NCBI GenBank assembly: GCA_014360005.1 | Contig: JACIYI010000006.1 | Location: 62,001-126,000 of the forward strand | Reading direction: 5' to 3' | DNA: 64,000 bases | Source of the DNA: Candidatus Aminicenantota bacterium | GTDB taxonomy: Bacteria > Acidobacteriota > Aminicenantia > Aminicenantales > Saccharicenantaceae | Part shown: piece after piece, positions 53,688 through 61,701 of the stretch | How positions within the stretch are numbered: the first letter of the stretch is position 1 | Layout of the letters: every line of letters starts with the position of its first letter | Notes under the pieces: model-generated | What the model was told of the DNA's origin: nothing | Database searches by the model: none | The model's input: the letters and a program-made list of their open reading frames with translations, nothing else | Made by a program: the position numbers and the translations under genes

Positions 53688-54233
53688 TCATGATTTAAGC
53701 TCTTTTCTTATCAGCTTCAGGGCATAGTTGACTAGCTCACTGACCTTTCTGGTGGACACCCCCAGCCTGTCCGCCACCTCGTTCCGGCTAAGCTCTTGAT
53801 AATAATATAAATAAAGGACTTCCCGGTATTTTGGCTTCAGCCTGGACAGTGCTTTTTTCACCCGGTCAGACATTTCGGCTACCTCCAGGGTTTCCTGGGG
53901 GTCAGGGAAAGGTGCCGGTTCCGGAGCATATTTCATAACCTTGGTCTTCTCTCTTATATAGTCGACTATCCGGCGGGAAGTTATGGTATAAACGAAGGTT
54001 CCCAGGGAGGATTCACCCCTGAATTCCCCGGTCTGGATCTTTTCCAGGACCTGGGACAGTATCTCTGAGGCCAGGTCTTCGCAGTCAGTATTCTGAGCCC
54101 CCAGGGCTTTCCGGACCCGAAAGGCAATGATCGGCCGGTAGCGGACAATGAGCTCCTGGATGTCCTCGTCGATTTTATGCCGCATGATTGACCTGACTGC
54201 TTCCTTAAAAGCTATTCTTGAAGAAAATACCAT
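53688..54233 (-). CDS. ECF-type RNA polymerase sigma factor
   Basis: 181 residues. Region 2 (about 25-100) contains CEDLASEILSQVLEKI and GTFVYTITSRRIVDYIREK; region 4 (about 125-178) has LPKYREVLYLYYYQELSRNEVADRLGVS-like content with a helix-turn-helix. Regions 1 and 3 are absent, as in ECF factors. The anti-sigma gene follows by 65 bases. ATG 54233 lacks a ribosome-binding site; ATG 54185 (residue 17) has AGG seven bases upstream and may be the true start. The target promoters are unknown. Confidence 0.88.
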   Translation of the reverse strand: MVFSSRIAFKEAVRSIMRHKIDEDIQELIVRYRPIIAFRVRKALGAQNTDCEDLASEILSQVLEKIQTGEFRGESSLGTFVYTITSRRIVDYIREKTKVMKYAPEPAPFPDPQETLEVAEMSDRVKKALSRLKPKYREVLYLYYYQELSRNEVADRLGVSTRKVSELVNYALKLIRKELKS

Positions 54234-54307
54234 AACTAAGGTTCTTTTTTCAATTTTTTCTTTTTTAGGGCGACTAATTTTTTGCCCTCAAGGAAGCGGA
54301 GGACCAA

Positions 54308-54496
54308 ATGACGGCTGCCTTGAAGAATGAAAAAATAAAGTTTTTCCGGAGCGAAGAATCTTTCTGCCGCTACCTGGACTGGCTTACCCAGAACAAAGGT
54401 TATGTCCTGGTCGAGACCTCACCCTTGCCCAAGTCCAGAGCGGAATCCGCTTCCCGGTCATCCCTGCTCCAGGGTCAGGCTGAAAGGAACAGGTGA
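54308..54496 (+). CDS. small protein of 62 residues, coupled to an HD-GYP gene
   Basis: A short protein I do not recognise, rich in Lys, Ser and Glu, with an aromatic N-terminal helix (KFFRSEESFCRYLDWLTQ). It is likely real: a GGAGG site (54298-54302) lies five bases before the ATG, and its stop codon overlaps the next gene's ATG by one base, so the two would be co-translated. It is transcribed divergently from the ECF sigma gene. It might modulate the HD-GYP enzyme; this is inference from coupling only. Confidence 0.6.
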   Translation: MTAALKNEKIKFFRSEESFCRYLDWLTQNKGYVLVETSPLPKSRAESASRSSLLQGQAERNR

Positions 54497-55422
54497 TGAA
54501 GGATAATCGCCAGAAAAAATTAAGCCTGGCTGAAAACCCAGAAAGAAAAGATAAGGATATTTATTCCGCGGTGCAGGAAAACTCCAGGGTTAAGGTTTTC
54601 GACCTAAGCTGGCTTAAGACCAACTGGGACATCCAGGGCTGGGGGCAGGCGGCTTCAGCGCTGATGAACTATCCCTTCAGCTCGCCCTACGCCCTTTCCA
54701 AGATTGAGGCTTTTCTGAAAGCCAGCCGGATTCTGGACCGGCTGGAGAATGCCATGCGCCAGGAAGAATTCGCCCGCATCCCGGGTTTGAAAAAATTATT
54801 CAACGAAAGCCGCTTCTTCAATTCAGAATTGATTTATTTTCTGGCTGCCACCGACAGTCGGGAGGAAAGCCTGGGGCATTCCCGATTTGTTGCGGCCTAT
54901 ACCCTGCTCCTGGCTCAGAGTGCGGGCGTGAACAGCCGCCGGGCCCTGCTGGATATCGAGCGGGGGGCCCTGCTGCACGACCTGGGCAAGGTCGGGATTC
55001 CGGAAGATATCCTGCAGAAAAAAGGCCCTCTGACTGAGGAGGAGATGGAAATAATCAAGTACCACCCTCTCATCGGCTTTGCCATGATCGAGGAATTCAG
55101 CTTCCTGCAGGGAGCGGCAGAAATCGTTCTGTTCCACCACGAGCGGTTCGACGGCACCGGCTATCCCTTCGGGCTGCAGGGTGAAGAAATTCCCTTGAGC
55201 GCCAGGCTCTTTTCCCTGGCCGATACCATAGACGCCATAACTTCTGACCGGCCCTACCGCCGCAGCCGCAGCTTCGAACAAGCCCTGGAAGAGGTCAAAG
55301 TCTGCAGCGGAACCCAGTTTGACCCGCGGCTGGTTGAAATCACTCTGTCCATCCACCCGGACAGGTGGAAGAAGACCAAAGAAAAAATCTTAAAATCCCT
55401 CAGACAGCCGGCTGTTAATTAG
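54496..55422 (+). CDS. HD-GYP protein, probable cyclic-di-GMP phosphodiesterase
   Basis: 308 residues. The first 115 residues are helical with no domain I can name. The HD-GYP domain follows (about 118-300): ALLHDLGKVGIP with the metal-binding HD pair (residues 161-162) and FHHERFDGTGYPFGLQG with GYP at 222-224. Unlike the protein at 6143 there is no PAS sensor. ATG 54496 is preferred over the GTG one codon upstream. It is coupled to the 62-residue gene and shares a control region with the sigma/anti-sigma pair, so envelope stress and c-di-GMP may be linked. Confidence 0.9.
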   Translation: MKDNRQKKLSLAENPERKDKDIYSAVQENSRVKVFDLSWLKTNWDIQGWGQAASALMNYPFSSPYALSKIEAFLKASRILDRLENAMRQEEFARIPGLKKLFNESRFFNSELIYFLAATDSREESLGHSRFVAAYTLLLAQSAGVNSRRALLDIERGALLHDLGKVGIPEDILQKKGPLTEEEMEIIKYHPLIGFAMIEEFSFLQGAAEIVLFHHERFDGTGYPFGLQGEEIPLSARLFSLADTIDAITSDRPYRRSRSFEQALEEVKVCSGTQFDPRLVEITLSIHPDRWKKTKEKILKSLRQPAVN

Positions 55423-55441
55423 AAGCTGTCCTAAGATTCTT

Positions 55442-57787
55442 TCAGGTTTTTTCCTCTTTGCCCCGGACTTTTTGCTTTTCCTTGAAATAGGTCTTGGGGT
55501 CAACCAGGATTTCCCTGGGTTTAGCTCCCTCAGAAGGGCCGATGAGGCCTTCCATCTCCATCTGGTCTATTATTCTTGAGGCCCGGGCGTAGCCCAGCTT
55601 CAATTTCCGCTGGAGGTAGGAAGCCGAGGCCTGACCGGTGGCCAGCACCAGCTCTACCGCCCGGTCAAACAGCTCATCCTTCTCTCCCAGCTCTCCCTCC
55701 AGCGTCAGGTCTCCGGTCCGTTTGAGGATCTGCATGATCCGGTCGTCGTATTCAGGTTGACCCTGTTCTCTCACGAATTTGACCAGACGCTGGACCTCCG
55801 GAATGGAGACATAGGCGCAGTGCAATCTGATCAGGCGCGGGTAGTTGGGGGGCATGAACAGCATATCTCCCAGGCCCAGAAGTTTTTCCGCCCCGACCGT
55901 ATCGATGATAACCCGGGAATCAATTTTGGACGGTACCTTGAAGGCAATCCGGCTGTTGAAGTTATTCTTGATGGTCCCGGTGATCACGTCAATCGAAGGA
56001 CGCTGGGTAGCCATCACCAGATGGATGCCTACGGCCCGGGCCAGCTGGGCCAGGCGTCCGATGCAGTATTCCACGTCCTGGGGACTGGTCATCATCAGTT
56101 CGGCCAGCTCATCAATGATTATGACAATATAGGGCAGCGGTTTGAGCTTCTGTTTTTCTTCTTCGCTCAGCTTACCCTTTTTCTGCTCCAGCAGAGTTTT
56201 GACCTGCTGGTTGTACTGCTCGATATTCCTGACCTTCATCTGTCCCAGCTGCCGCAGCCTCTCTTCCATTCTCTTCACGGCATCCATCAGGATGATTCCG
56301 GCCTTCTTGGAATCGTTGACCACCGGGGCCAGCAGGTGGGGTATGCCGTCATACAGGGTGAATTCCAGGCGCTTGGGGTCGATCAGGATAAGCTTGACCT
56401 CCTCGGGCGTAGCCTTGTAGAGGATGCTGGCAATCAGGGCATTAAGAGCCACACTCTTACCGGTGCCGGTGGCCCCGGCTATCAGCAGGTGGGGCATGAT
56501 GGCCAGGTCGGTAATGTAGACATCGCCGTGAACGGTTTTGCCCAGGGCGAAGGTCAGCTTGGAAGCTGAATTCTGAAATTTCTCGGACTGGATGATGTCC
56601 CGGAGCTTTATTATCTCCCTTTTGTTATTGGGAATTTCAATGCCCAGCGAGGATTTCCCCGGGATGCGCTGAATGCGAACAGCCTCGGCTTCCAGGGCCA
56701 GCGACAGTTCTTCACTCAGGCTGGCCACCTGGCTGACTTTAATCCCGGCGTCGGGGAAAAATTCGTAGGTGGTGATGACCGGGCCCGGGTGATACTCGCG
56801 CACCTCTCCAGACACCTTGAATTCCAGCAGCTTTTCTTCTATTCGCCGCTTTTTCTCAAAAAGCTCATTGCGGTCTATCTTTTCCGTGGGCTTGCCGGGG
56901 TCCAGGAGGTTGAATGGCGGAAAACGGTAATCGCCGGACTTCCTCAGGTCGGGCAGAAGCATTTTTTCTTCCGGCGCTTCCCGCTCTTTCTTCCTCAGCC
57001 CGGCGGCTGGCTTTTCCACCGACCTGGGTGGCTTTTTATCCCGGCCAGTTTCAATCTGCTCGACTGCAATCTCCCGGCGCCCGGACTCGGTCAGGGTCAT
57101 AGTTTTGTCGGGAACTGGCTTTTCCCGGGCCGTTTTTTCTTCCAGCCGCCTTTTCATCCTTTCCTGCTGCCGCTGGCTGATTTTAATAATGACCTGGCTG
57201 GTGGTGGTCCGGAAAAAGCGGTTAAAGAAACTGACGGTTCGGGCCAGGCTCCAGTGAGTGGTAAAAATAAGGAGAAGGGCCAGAAGACAGAGCAGGATAA
57301 TGAAAGTACCCGTATGATTCAGGTAGCGGACGAAAAAGTTGTTGATGAGCTCTCCCAGCAGGCCGCCGGCCGGAAAATCTTTGCCCATCCAGGGGACCCT
57401 TTCCAGCACCAGAATTAAAAGCGGCGAAAGCACCAGCAGGTACAGCAGGCTGGCCAGCGACCGCCGCAACAATAACCGGGATTGGCCGGGGAAAAGGCTG
57501 CGCAGTCCCAGGTAAGCCAGGGCCAGGGGTAGAAAAAGGGCGATCAAACCGAAAATCTGGAGCAGGCTTTCAGCCAGATGGGCGCCGAGCTTGCCAGCAA
57601 AATTATGGACCCGGTGCCCGGGCGGCGGGGTGTTGGCCCAGGAGGGGTCAGCCGGGTCGTAGCTGAACAGGCTGATGGCGGCGAAGACAGCCAGGAATAT
57701 CAGAACCAGGGAAATGACTTCGGCCAGAATCTTACTCTTCTGGCGCTCTTTATTTTCGGTCTTCTTTACCTTTTTTGCTCTGGCCAT
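55442..57787 (-). CDS. ftsK: DNA translocase FtsK
   Basis: Pumps chromosome ends through the division septum. 781 residues: four N-terminal membrane helices (about 22-180), a charged linker (about 190-300), the motor with Walker A GATGTGKSVALNAL and Walker B IVIIIDELAELM, and a C-terminal winged-helix gamma domain (about 700-765, GQASASYLQRKLKLGYARASRIIDQMEMEGLIG) that reads polarity sequences. The linker is short, as in SpoIIIE. A TATAAT box lies eight bases before the ATG. Confidence 0.96.
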   Translation of the reverse strand: MARAKKVKKTENKERQKSKILAEVISLVLIFLAVFAAISLFSYDPADPSWANTPPPGHRVHNFAGKLGAHLAESLLQIFGLIALFLPLALAYLGLRSLFPGQSRLLLRRSLASLLYLLVLSPLLILVLERVPWMGKDFPAGGLLGELINNFFVRYLNHTGTFIILLCLLALLLIFTTHWSLARTVSFFNRFFRTTTSQVIIKISQRQQERMKRRLEEKTAREKPVPDKTMTLTESGRREIAVEQIETGRDKKPPRSVEKPAAGLRKKEREAPEEKMLLPDLRKSGDYRFPPFNLLDPGKPTEKIDRNELFEKKRRIEEKLLEFKVSGEVREYHPGPVITTYEFFPDAGIKVSQVASLSEELSLALEAEAVRIQRIPGKSSLGIEIPNNKREIIKLRDIIQSEKFQNSASKLTFALGKTVHGDVYITDLAIMPHLLIAGATGTGKSVALNALIASILYKATPEEVKLILIDPKRLEFTLYDGIPHLLAPVVNDSKKAGIILMDAVKRMEERLRQLGQMKVRNIEQYNQQVKTLLEQKKGKLSEEEKQKLKPLPYIVIIIDELAELMMTSPQDVEYCIGRLAQLARAVGIHLVMATQRPSIDVITGTIKNNFNSRIAFKVPSKIDSRVIIDTVGAEKLLGLGDMLFMPPNYPRLIRLHCAYVSIPEVQRLVKFVREQGQPEYDDRIMQILKRTGDLTLEGELGEKDELFDRAVELVLATGQASASYLQRKLKLGYARASRIIDQMEMEGLIGPSEGAKPREILVDPKTYFKEKQKVRGKEEKT

Positions 57788-57795
57788 TTTTTCTG

Positions 57796-57801
57796 ATTAT
57801 A
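57796..57801 (-). promoter_or_regulatory. -10 box of ftsK
   Basis: Perfect TATAAT on the minus strand. The -35 at 17-base spacing (TGAAAA) is weak. The ATG begins eight bases after the box, so the transcript would be leaderless. Confidence 0.45.
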
Positions 57802-57821
57802 GCACAGGCAGCGGCCGCTTT

Positions 57822-58661
57822 TCACCGTCCGCCGCGGTTTTCCGGGAGAAACTTCCGGCCCTTCAAATACTCGTATATGGCGAAGAGGCTGTCCGACGGT
57901 AAGTCCTCGGCTCTGATTTTTTCCTCTATGGATAGATTTTTGAGAATTTTATTGATTTGTTCTTTCTGGTAGCCGGCGCCCTCCAGGTTCCGGGCCAGGG
58001 TTTTCCGCCGCTGGCCAAAGATAATCTTGAGAAAGTCAAAAAAATCCTGTTCCAGCTCAGCCGGAAAAAAGACAGGCTTCGTTCTGGTCTGGAAAAGAAC
58101 ACAGGCCGAGTCAACTCTGGGCGGCGGGCTGAAGGCCCCCGGCCCGACCTGAAACAAGAGACGGCAGTCAAAGTAATTCTGCAACAATATGGACAGAGGA
58201 GAATATTTCTTGCTGCCTGGACCGGCCGTTATCCTCTGGGCCACCTCTTTCTGGAAGAGGAAGACGGCTCTTTCCACCATGGCTTTGACCTCGAGCAGAA
58301 CGAACAGGATCTGGCTGGAAATATGATAGGGGAGATTTCCGGCCAGCTTAATGGTTTCTCCCTCGCGGCGGTAACGGTCGATGATTCTGGCCAGGTCCAG
58401 TTTAAGGATGTCGCCGCTTATGACTTCAACATTATCTGGCTTTTTTTTCTCCAGGCCCTCCACCAAAGAATAATCTTTCTCTATGGCCAGTAACCGTCCG
58501 GCTCTCCGGGCCAGGGGAAAAGTCAGGGCTCCCTGACCAGGACCGATTTCTACCACCAGGTCTTCAGGCCCTGGCTCCAGGGCATCGACAATTTTTAGCA
58601 GGATTCTTTTTTCATGAAGAAAGTGCTGGCCCAGCAACTGCCTCCTGGTTTTCCTGCCCAC
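57822..58661 (-). CDS. rsmA: 16S rRNA dimethyladenosine transferase RsmA (KsgA)
   Basis: Dimethylates two adjacent adenosines near the 3' end of 16S rRNA during 30S maturation. 279 residues: QHFLHEKRIL opening, SAM motif EIGPGQGALTF, and the catalytic NLPYHISSQI. The GTG start (58661) gives the usual RRQLLGQHFL N-terminus. It is 34 bases upstream of ftsK on the same strand. Confidence 0.96.
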   Translation of the reverse strand: MGRKTRRQLLGQHFLHEKRILLKIVDALEPGPEDLVVEIGPGQGALTFPLARRAGRLLAIEKDYSLVEGLEKKKPDNVEVISGDILKLDLARIIDRYRREGETIKLAGNLPYHISSQILFVLLEVKAMVERAVFLFQKEVAQRITAGPGSKKYSPLSILLQNYFDCRLLFQVGPGAFSPPPRVDSACVLFQTRTKPVFFPAELEQDFFDFLKIIFGQRRKTLARNLEGAGYQKEQINKILKNLSIEEKIRAEDLPSDSLFAIYEYLKGRKFLPENRGGR

Positions 58662-58726
58662 AGGTTACCTTCCCTTCTAAGCCATGTATCTTGACCCGAA
58701 TTGTATCGACCGGTAAGTTTAATTTT

Positions 58727-59962
58727 TCAGCCGGGCGGAGTTTTTTCCTCTGAGCGATGAATGACAACCGAAGCGGCCATGTTACCAACCATGTTGACCG
58801 TCGTCCGGCACATGTCAAGCAACCGGTCCACTCCGAGGATTAAGGCCACCCCTTCCAGCGGAATGCCAATCTGCTTGAGAACCATGGCCAGCATAATCAT
58901 GCCGGCTCCGGGCACTCCGGCGGTGCCGATGGAAGCCAGGATGGCCATGAGGACTATGGTGGCCTGGGCGGTCAGGCTCAGCGGGATGCCGTAAATCTGA
59001 GCGATGAACACAGCGGCTACTCCCTGGTACAGAGCTGTGCCGTCCATGTTGATGGTGGCGCCCAGGGGGACAACGAAACTGGAATATTCTTTTTTGACCT
59101 TGAGCTGGTCCAGGGATTCCAGGGCCACCGGTATGGTGGCATTGGAGCTCGAGGTGGAAAAGGCAATCAACATGGCATCCGAGGCGCTCTTGAAGAAACG
59201 GCCCGGCTTCAACCCTCCCAGAAATCTAACCAGCAGCCCGTCAATGACCAGAGCTTGGAAGCTCAGGCCGAGTATTGTTACCAGGGCGTATTTCAACAGC
59301 GTCAGCAGAATACCCAGCCCGAACTGGCCGATGATGGAAGCCAGAAGGGCCAGGACACCGTACGGTGCAAACTTCATCACCAGATTGACCACCTGCAGCA
59401 CCGTTTCGTTAATGCCTTCGAAAAAATTCAGGATAGGCTTTGATTTTTCCGGGGTGATGAGACTTAGGCACAGGCCGAAAATCAGGGCCAGGAAAATGAC
59501 CTGGAGCATTTCTCCTTCGGCCATGGCCTTGATGGGGTTGGTCGGCACGATGTTGACCAGCACGGAAATAAGGGAGGGCTTTTCCTGGACGACGGCGATT
59601 TTGCTCTGGGCCGCCTGCTGGTAATTCTTGAAGAGCTCCTGCTTGACCTGTTCATTGAGGCCAGCACCTGGTTGTAACAGATTAGCAGCCAGGAGTCCGA
59701 TGGTGATGGCTATGGCAGTGGTCAGGGTAAAGTAGAGAAAGGTCTTGAGTCCGACCCGCCCTAATTTCTTGATATCTCCGAGGCTGGCTGTACCCAGGGC
59801 CAGCGAGAAGAAGACCAGCGGGACGACCACCATGGTAATCAGCCGTATGAAAATTGTGCCCACAAACTCTATGTTTCTGGCTCTGGGCCCAAAGATCAGG
59901 CCAATCACCACTCCCAGGAAGAGTCCCATAAAGATTTTGGTGTGAAGGGGTACCTTTTTCAT
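58727..59962 (-). CDS. dicarboxylate/glutamate:cation symporter (DAACS family)
   Basis: 411 residues, about eight membrane helices and two re-entrant loops. The family motifs are clear: the Ser-rich loop AFSTSSSNATIPVALE, NMDGTALYQGVAAVF, and DRLLDMCRTTVNMVGN near the C-terminus, where the Asp/Arg pair sets substrate choice. It takes up aspartate, glutamate or C4-dicarboxylates with Na+ or H+. The Arg in MCRTTVN sits where glutamate/aspartate carriers have Arg, which favours an acidic amino acid substrate. It has its own promoter. Confidence 0.92.
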   Translation of the reverse strand: MKKVPLHTKIFMGLFLGVVIGLIFGPRARNIEFVGTIFIRLITMVVVPLVFFSLALGTASLGDIKKLGRVGLKTFLYFTLTTAIAITIGLLAANLLQPGAGLNEQVKQELFKNYQQAAQSKIAVVQEKPSLISVLVNIVPTNPIKAMAEGEMLQVIFLALIFGLCLSLITPEKSKPILNFFEGINETVLQVVNLVMKFAPYGVLALLASIIGQFGLGILLTLLKYALVTILGLSFQALVIDGLLVRFLGGLKPGRFFKSASDAMLIAFSTSSSNATIPVALESLDQLKVKKEYSSFVVPLGATINMDGTALYQGVAAVFIAQIYGIPLSLTAQATIVLMAILASIGTAGVPGAGMIMLAMVLKQIGIPLEGVALILGVDRLLDMCRTTVNMVGNMAASVVIHRSEEKTPPG

Positions 59963-60007
59963 CTTCCAGCCTTCTCCTTTTCGACAGGCAAGAGAACAAC
60001 AGAGTGT

Positions 60008-60037
60008 TTTATATGCTAAAAGCTGCCTGCCTGTAAA
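60008..60037 (-). promoter_or_regulatory. promoter of the symporter gene
   Basis: Minus strand TTTACA (60037-60032), 18-base spacer, TATAAA (60013-60008). The leader of about 40 bases has AAGGAG. Confidence 0.6.
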
Positions 60038-60049
60038 GCCCTAGCTTGA

Positions 60050-60085
60050 GGAAGGGGGAAAGCGAAGCGGTTCCCCCTCCGAGTT
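60050..60085 (+). repeat. 36-base direct repeat, copy 1
   Basis: Identical to the copy at 60335-60370. Each copy is an imperfect hairpin with arms GGAAGGGGGAA and TTCCCCCTCC around AGCGAAGCGG. Confidence 0.85.
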
Positions 60086-60334
60086 ACAGGCGGCGTATAT
60101 TGTATTTCACGCAGGAACATCAAGCCGCCTGTGGGGGAGCCGAGGGGGTATGACCCCTCGGTCGCAGGGCGCTGGCTGGAAGCCGCGCCCGTTAACATTC
60201 CGGAAACGGCTGAAACCAGAATCAATTTGTATTTTATTAATCCCCCTTGCCCCCTTGGAGAATCAAGGGGGGACAGAGGTATCCGTTTCCGGAGCGGTCG
60301 GTGGCAGAGAGGCCAACCGAGTTGGCCGAGCGTC

Positions 60335-60370
60335 GGAAGGGGGAAAGCGAAGCGGTTCCCCCTCCGAGTT
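60335..60370 (+). repeat. 36-base direct repeat, copy 2
   Basis: Identical to 60050-60085. Its last two bases (TT) form the start of the TTGACA -35 box of the receiver-protein promoter, so arrival of this repeat may have created or changed that promoter. Confidence 0.85.
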
Positions 60371-60398
60371 GACATTGCCTTCTACCTTACACTAAAAT
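60369..60398 (+). promoter_or_regulatory. promoter of the receiver-protein gene
   Basis: Perfect TTGACA (60369-60374), 18-base spacer, TAAAAT (60393-60398). The ATG at 60412 is 13 bases after the -10, for a leader of about seven bases. Confidence 0.65.
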
Positions 60399-60411
60399 TC
60401 CCTTGACAGAA

Positions 60412-60855
60412 ATGAATGGAAAGAAAATCCTGATCGTCGATTATGAACCGTCTTCCCTGGAAAGCCTAGCCAGGATCCTGAAAAATATGAAGGTCCAGGT
60501 CATCCAGGCCACCGACGGAGCCCAGGCCTATGACCTTTTCAAGGAAGAAAAACCTGACCTGGTCATCCTGGAGGCCATCCTGCCCAAACTGCACGGGTTC
60601 GACTTAACCCGGAAAATTGTTCAGGATTCTCAGGGAACGGTGCCGGTTATCATCCTGACTGGTCTTTATAAAGGGCCCCAGTACAAGCACGAGGCGGTGG
60701 CCAACCTCGGGGCAGCCGAATACCTGGAAAAGCCGGTCAACCCCGACGTGCTGCTGGAAATCGTCAGTCGGCTGCTCAGCGCCGAGGAAGAAATTGAGGA
60801 CATTCTGCCCGATCCCGATTCCGTCTTAACCCTCATCCAACCCAAGGGGAAATAG
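60412..60855 (+). CDS. stand-alone receiver-domain protein with Glu at the phospho-acceptor site
   Basis: 147 residues of the CheY/response-regulator fold plus a 25-residue tail. The phospho-acceptor Asp is replaced by Glu (LVILEAILPK, Glu54). The usual acidic DDE group near the N-terminus reads DYE (Asp10, Tyr11, Glu12). The conserved Thr (ILTGL, Thr83) and Lys (LEKPV, Lys107) remain. Glu can imitate phospho-Asp, so the domain may be permanently in an active-like state and not obey a kinase. No histidine kinase is adjacent. ATG 60412 is used because the TTG at 60403 is part of a promoter-like TTGACA. accD follows 42 bases later. Confidence 0.85.
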   Translation: MNGKKILIVDYEPSSLESLARILKNMKVQVIQATDGAQAYDLFKEEKPDLVILEAILPKLHGFDLTRKIVQDSQGTVPVIILTGLYKGPQYKHEAVANLGAAEYLEKPVNPDVLLEIVSRLLSAEEEIEDILPDPDSVLTLIQPKGK

Positions 60856-60897
60856 AGACAACAGATCATTTTTTGGGAGAGTCAAGGAGGCTTGGTA

Positions 60898-61695
60898 ATG
60901 AACGAAGGCTTGTGGACACGTTGCAATAATTGCCAGAAAATCCTTTACAAGCAGGACATCATAGATAATCTCAAGGTTTGCCCTCAGTGCAATTATCATT
61001 TCCGCCTGGGTGCGCTGGAGCGCCTGCGGCAGCTTTTCGACGACGGTCAGTTTGAGCTCCTAGACCAGAATATCTATCCCGTAGATTTCCTGGGTTTCCA
61101 GGACCAGCAGCTCTACGCCGTCCGGCTGGAAGAAAGCCAGAAGAAAACCAGCCTGCCCGAAGCCATCGTAACTGCCCGGGGCACCATCGGCGGTCTGCCG
61201 GTTCTAATCCAGGCCATGGAGTTTAGCTTCATGGGCGGCAGCATGGGTTCGGTGGTAGGGGAAAAGGTAGCCCGGGCTGCCGAACGGGCCGTTGAAGAAA
61301 AACTTCCCCTGATTATCGTTTCCTGTTCCGGCGGGGCCAGGATGCAGGAAGGCATGATGTCTCTGATGCAGATGATCAAAACGGCCGCGGCCCTGGCCCG
61401 GTTGTCTGAAGCCCGGCTTCCATATATTTCCGTTCTGGCGGACCCCACTACCGGTGGAACCACGGCCAGCTTCGCCATGCTGGGCGATATCAACATAGCC
61501 GAGCCCAATGCCCTGATCGGCTTTGCCGGACCGAGAGTAATTGAGCAGACCATAAAGGAAAAGTTACCGAAAGGCTTTCAACGGGCCGAGTTCCTCCTGG
61601 CCCACGGGATGCTGGATGACGTAGTCGAAAGAAAATATCTCCGCAACTATCTGATAAAAGCCCTGCGCCTTTTCCTGAACAAGCCGCAGCCATAA
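60898..61695 (+). CDS. accD: acetyl-CoA carboxylase carboxyltransferase beta subunit
   Basis: With AccA it transfers CO2 from biotin to acetyl-CoA, the first step of fatty-acid synthesis. 265 residues: an N-terminal zinc ribbon WTRCNNC and VCPQCNYH, then the crotonase-like core with ISCSGGARMQEGMMSLMQM-type segment and DPTTGGTTASFAMLGD. AAGGAGG lies seven bases before ATG 60898. folC follows after six bases, the order found in many bacteria. Confidence 0.96.
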   Translation: MNEGLWTRCNNCQKILYKQDIIDNLKVCPQCNYHFRLGALERLRQLFDDGQFELLDQNIYPVDFLGFQDQQLYAVRLEESQKKTSLPEAIVTARGTIGGLPVLIQAMEFSFMGGSMGSVVGEKVARAAERAVEEKLPLIIVSCSGGARMQEGMMSLMQMIKTAAALARLSEARLPYISVLADPTTGGTTASFAMLGDINIAEPNALIGFAGPRVIEQTIKEKLPKGFQRAEFLLAHGMLDDVVERKYLRNYLIKALRLFLNKPQP

Positions 61696-61701
61696 CATCA
61701 T

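Larger units (their letters stand above)
60041..60380. repeat. repeat-rich intergenic block with nested inverted repeats
   Basis: About 340 bases with no supported gene. Two identical 36-base repeats (60050-60085 and 60335-60370) enclose a set of perfect inverted repeats: ACAGGCGGC (60086-60094) with GCCGCCTGT (60124-60132); CCGAGGGG with CCCCTCGG (60141-60162); TCCGGAAACGG (60199-60209) with CCGTTTCCGGA (60283-60293); CCCCCTTG with CAAGGGGG (around 60242-60271); and GGCCAAC with GTTGGCC (60311-60327). This is the look of a non-coding mobile or extragenic palindromic element. Confidence 0.65.

Noticed and set aside
60050..60370. Possible CRISPR array, because the direct repeat is 36 bases
   Set aside because: Only two copies, 249 bases apart, with palindromes instead of unique spacers and no cas genes.
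60016..60375. Open frames within the repeat block
   Set aside because: Their translations repeat because of the 36-base repeat (RRGNRFAFPLP twice) and show no protein features.
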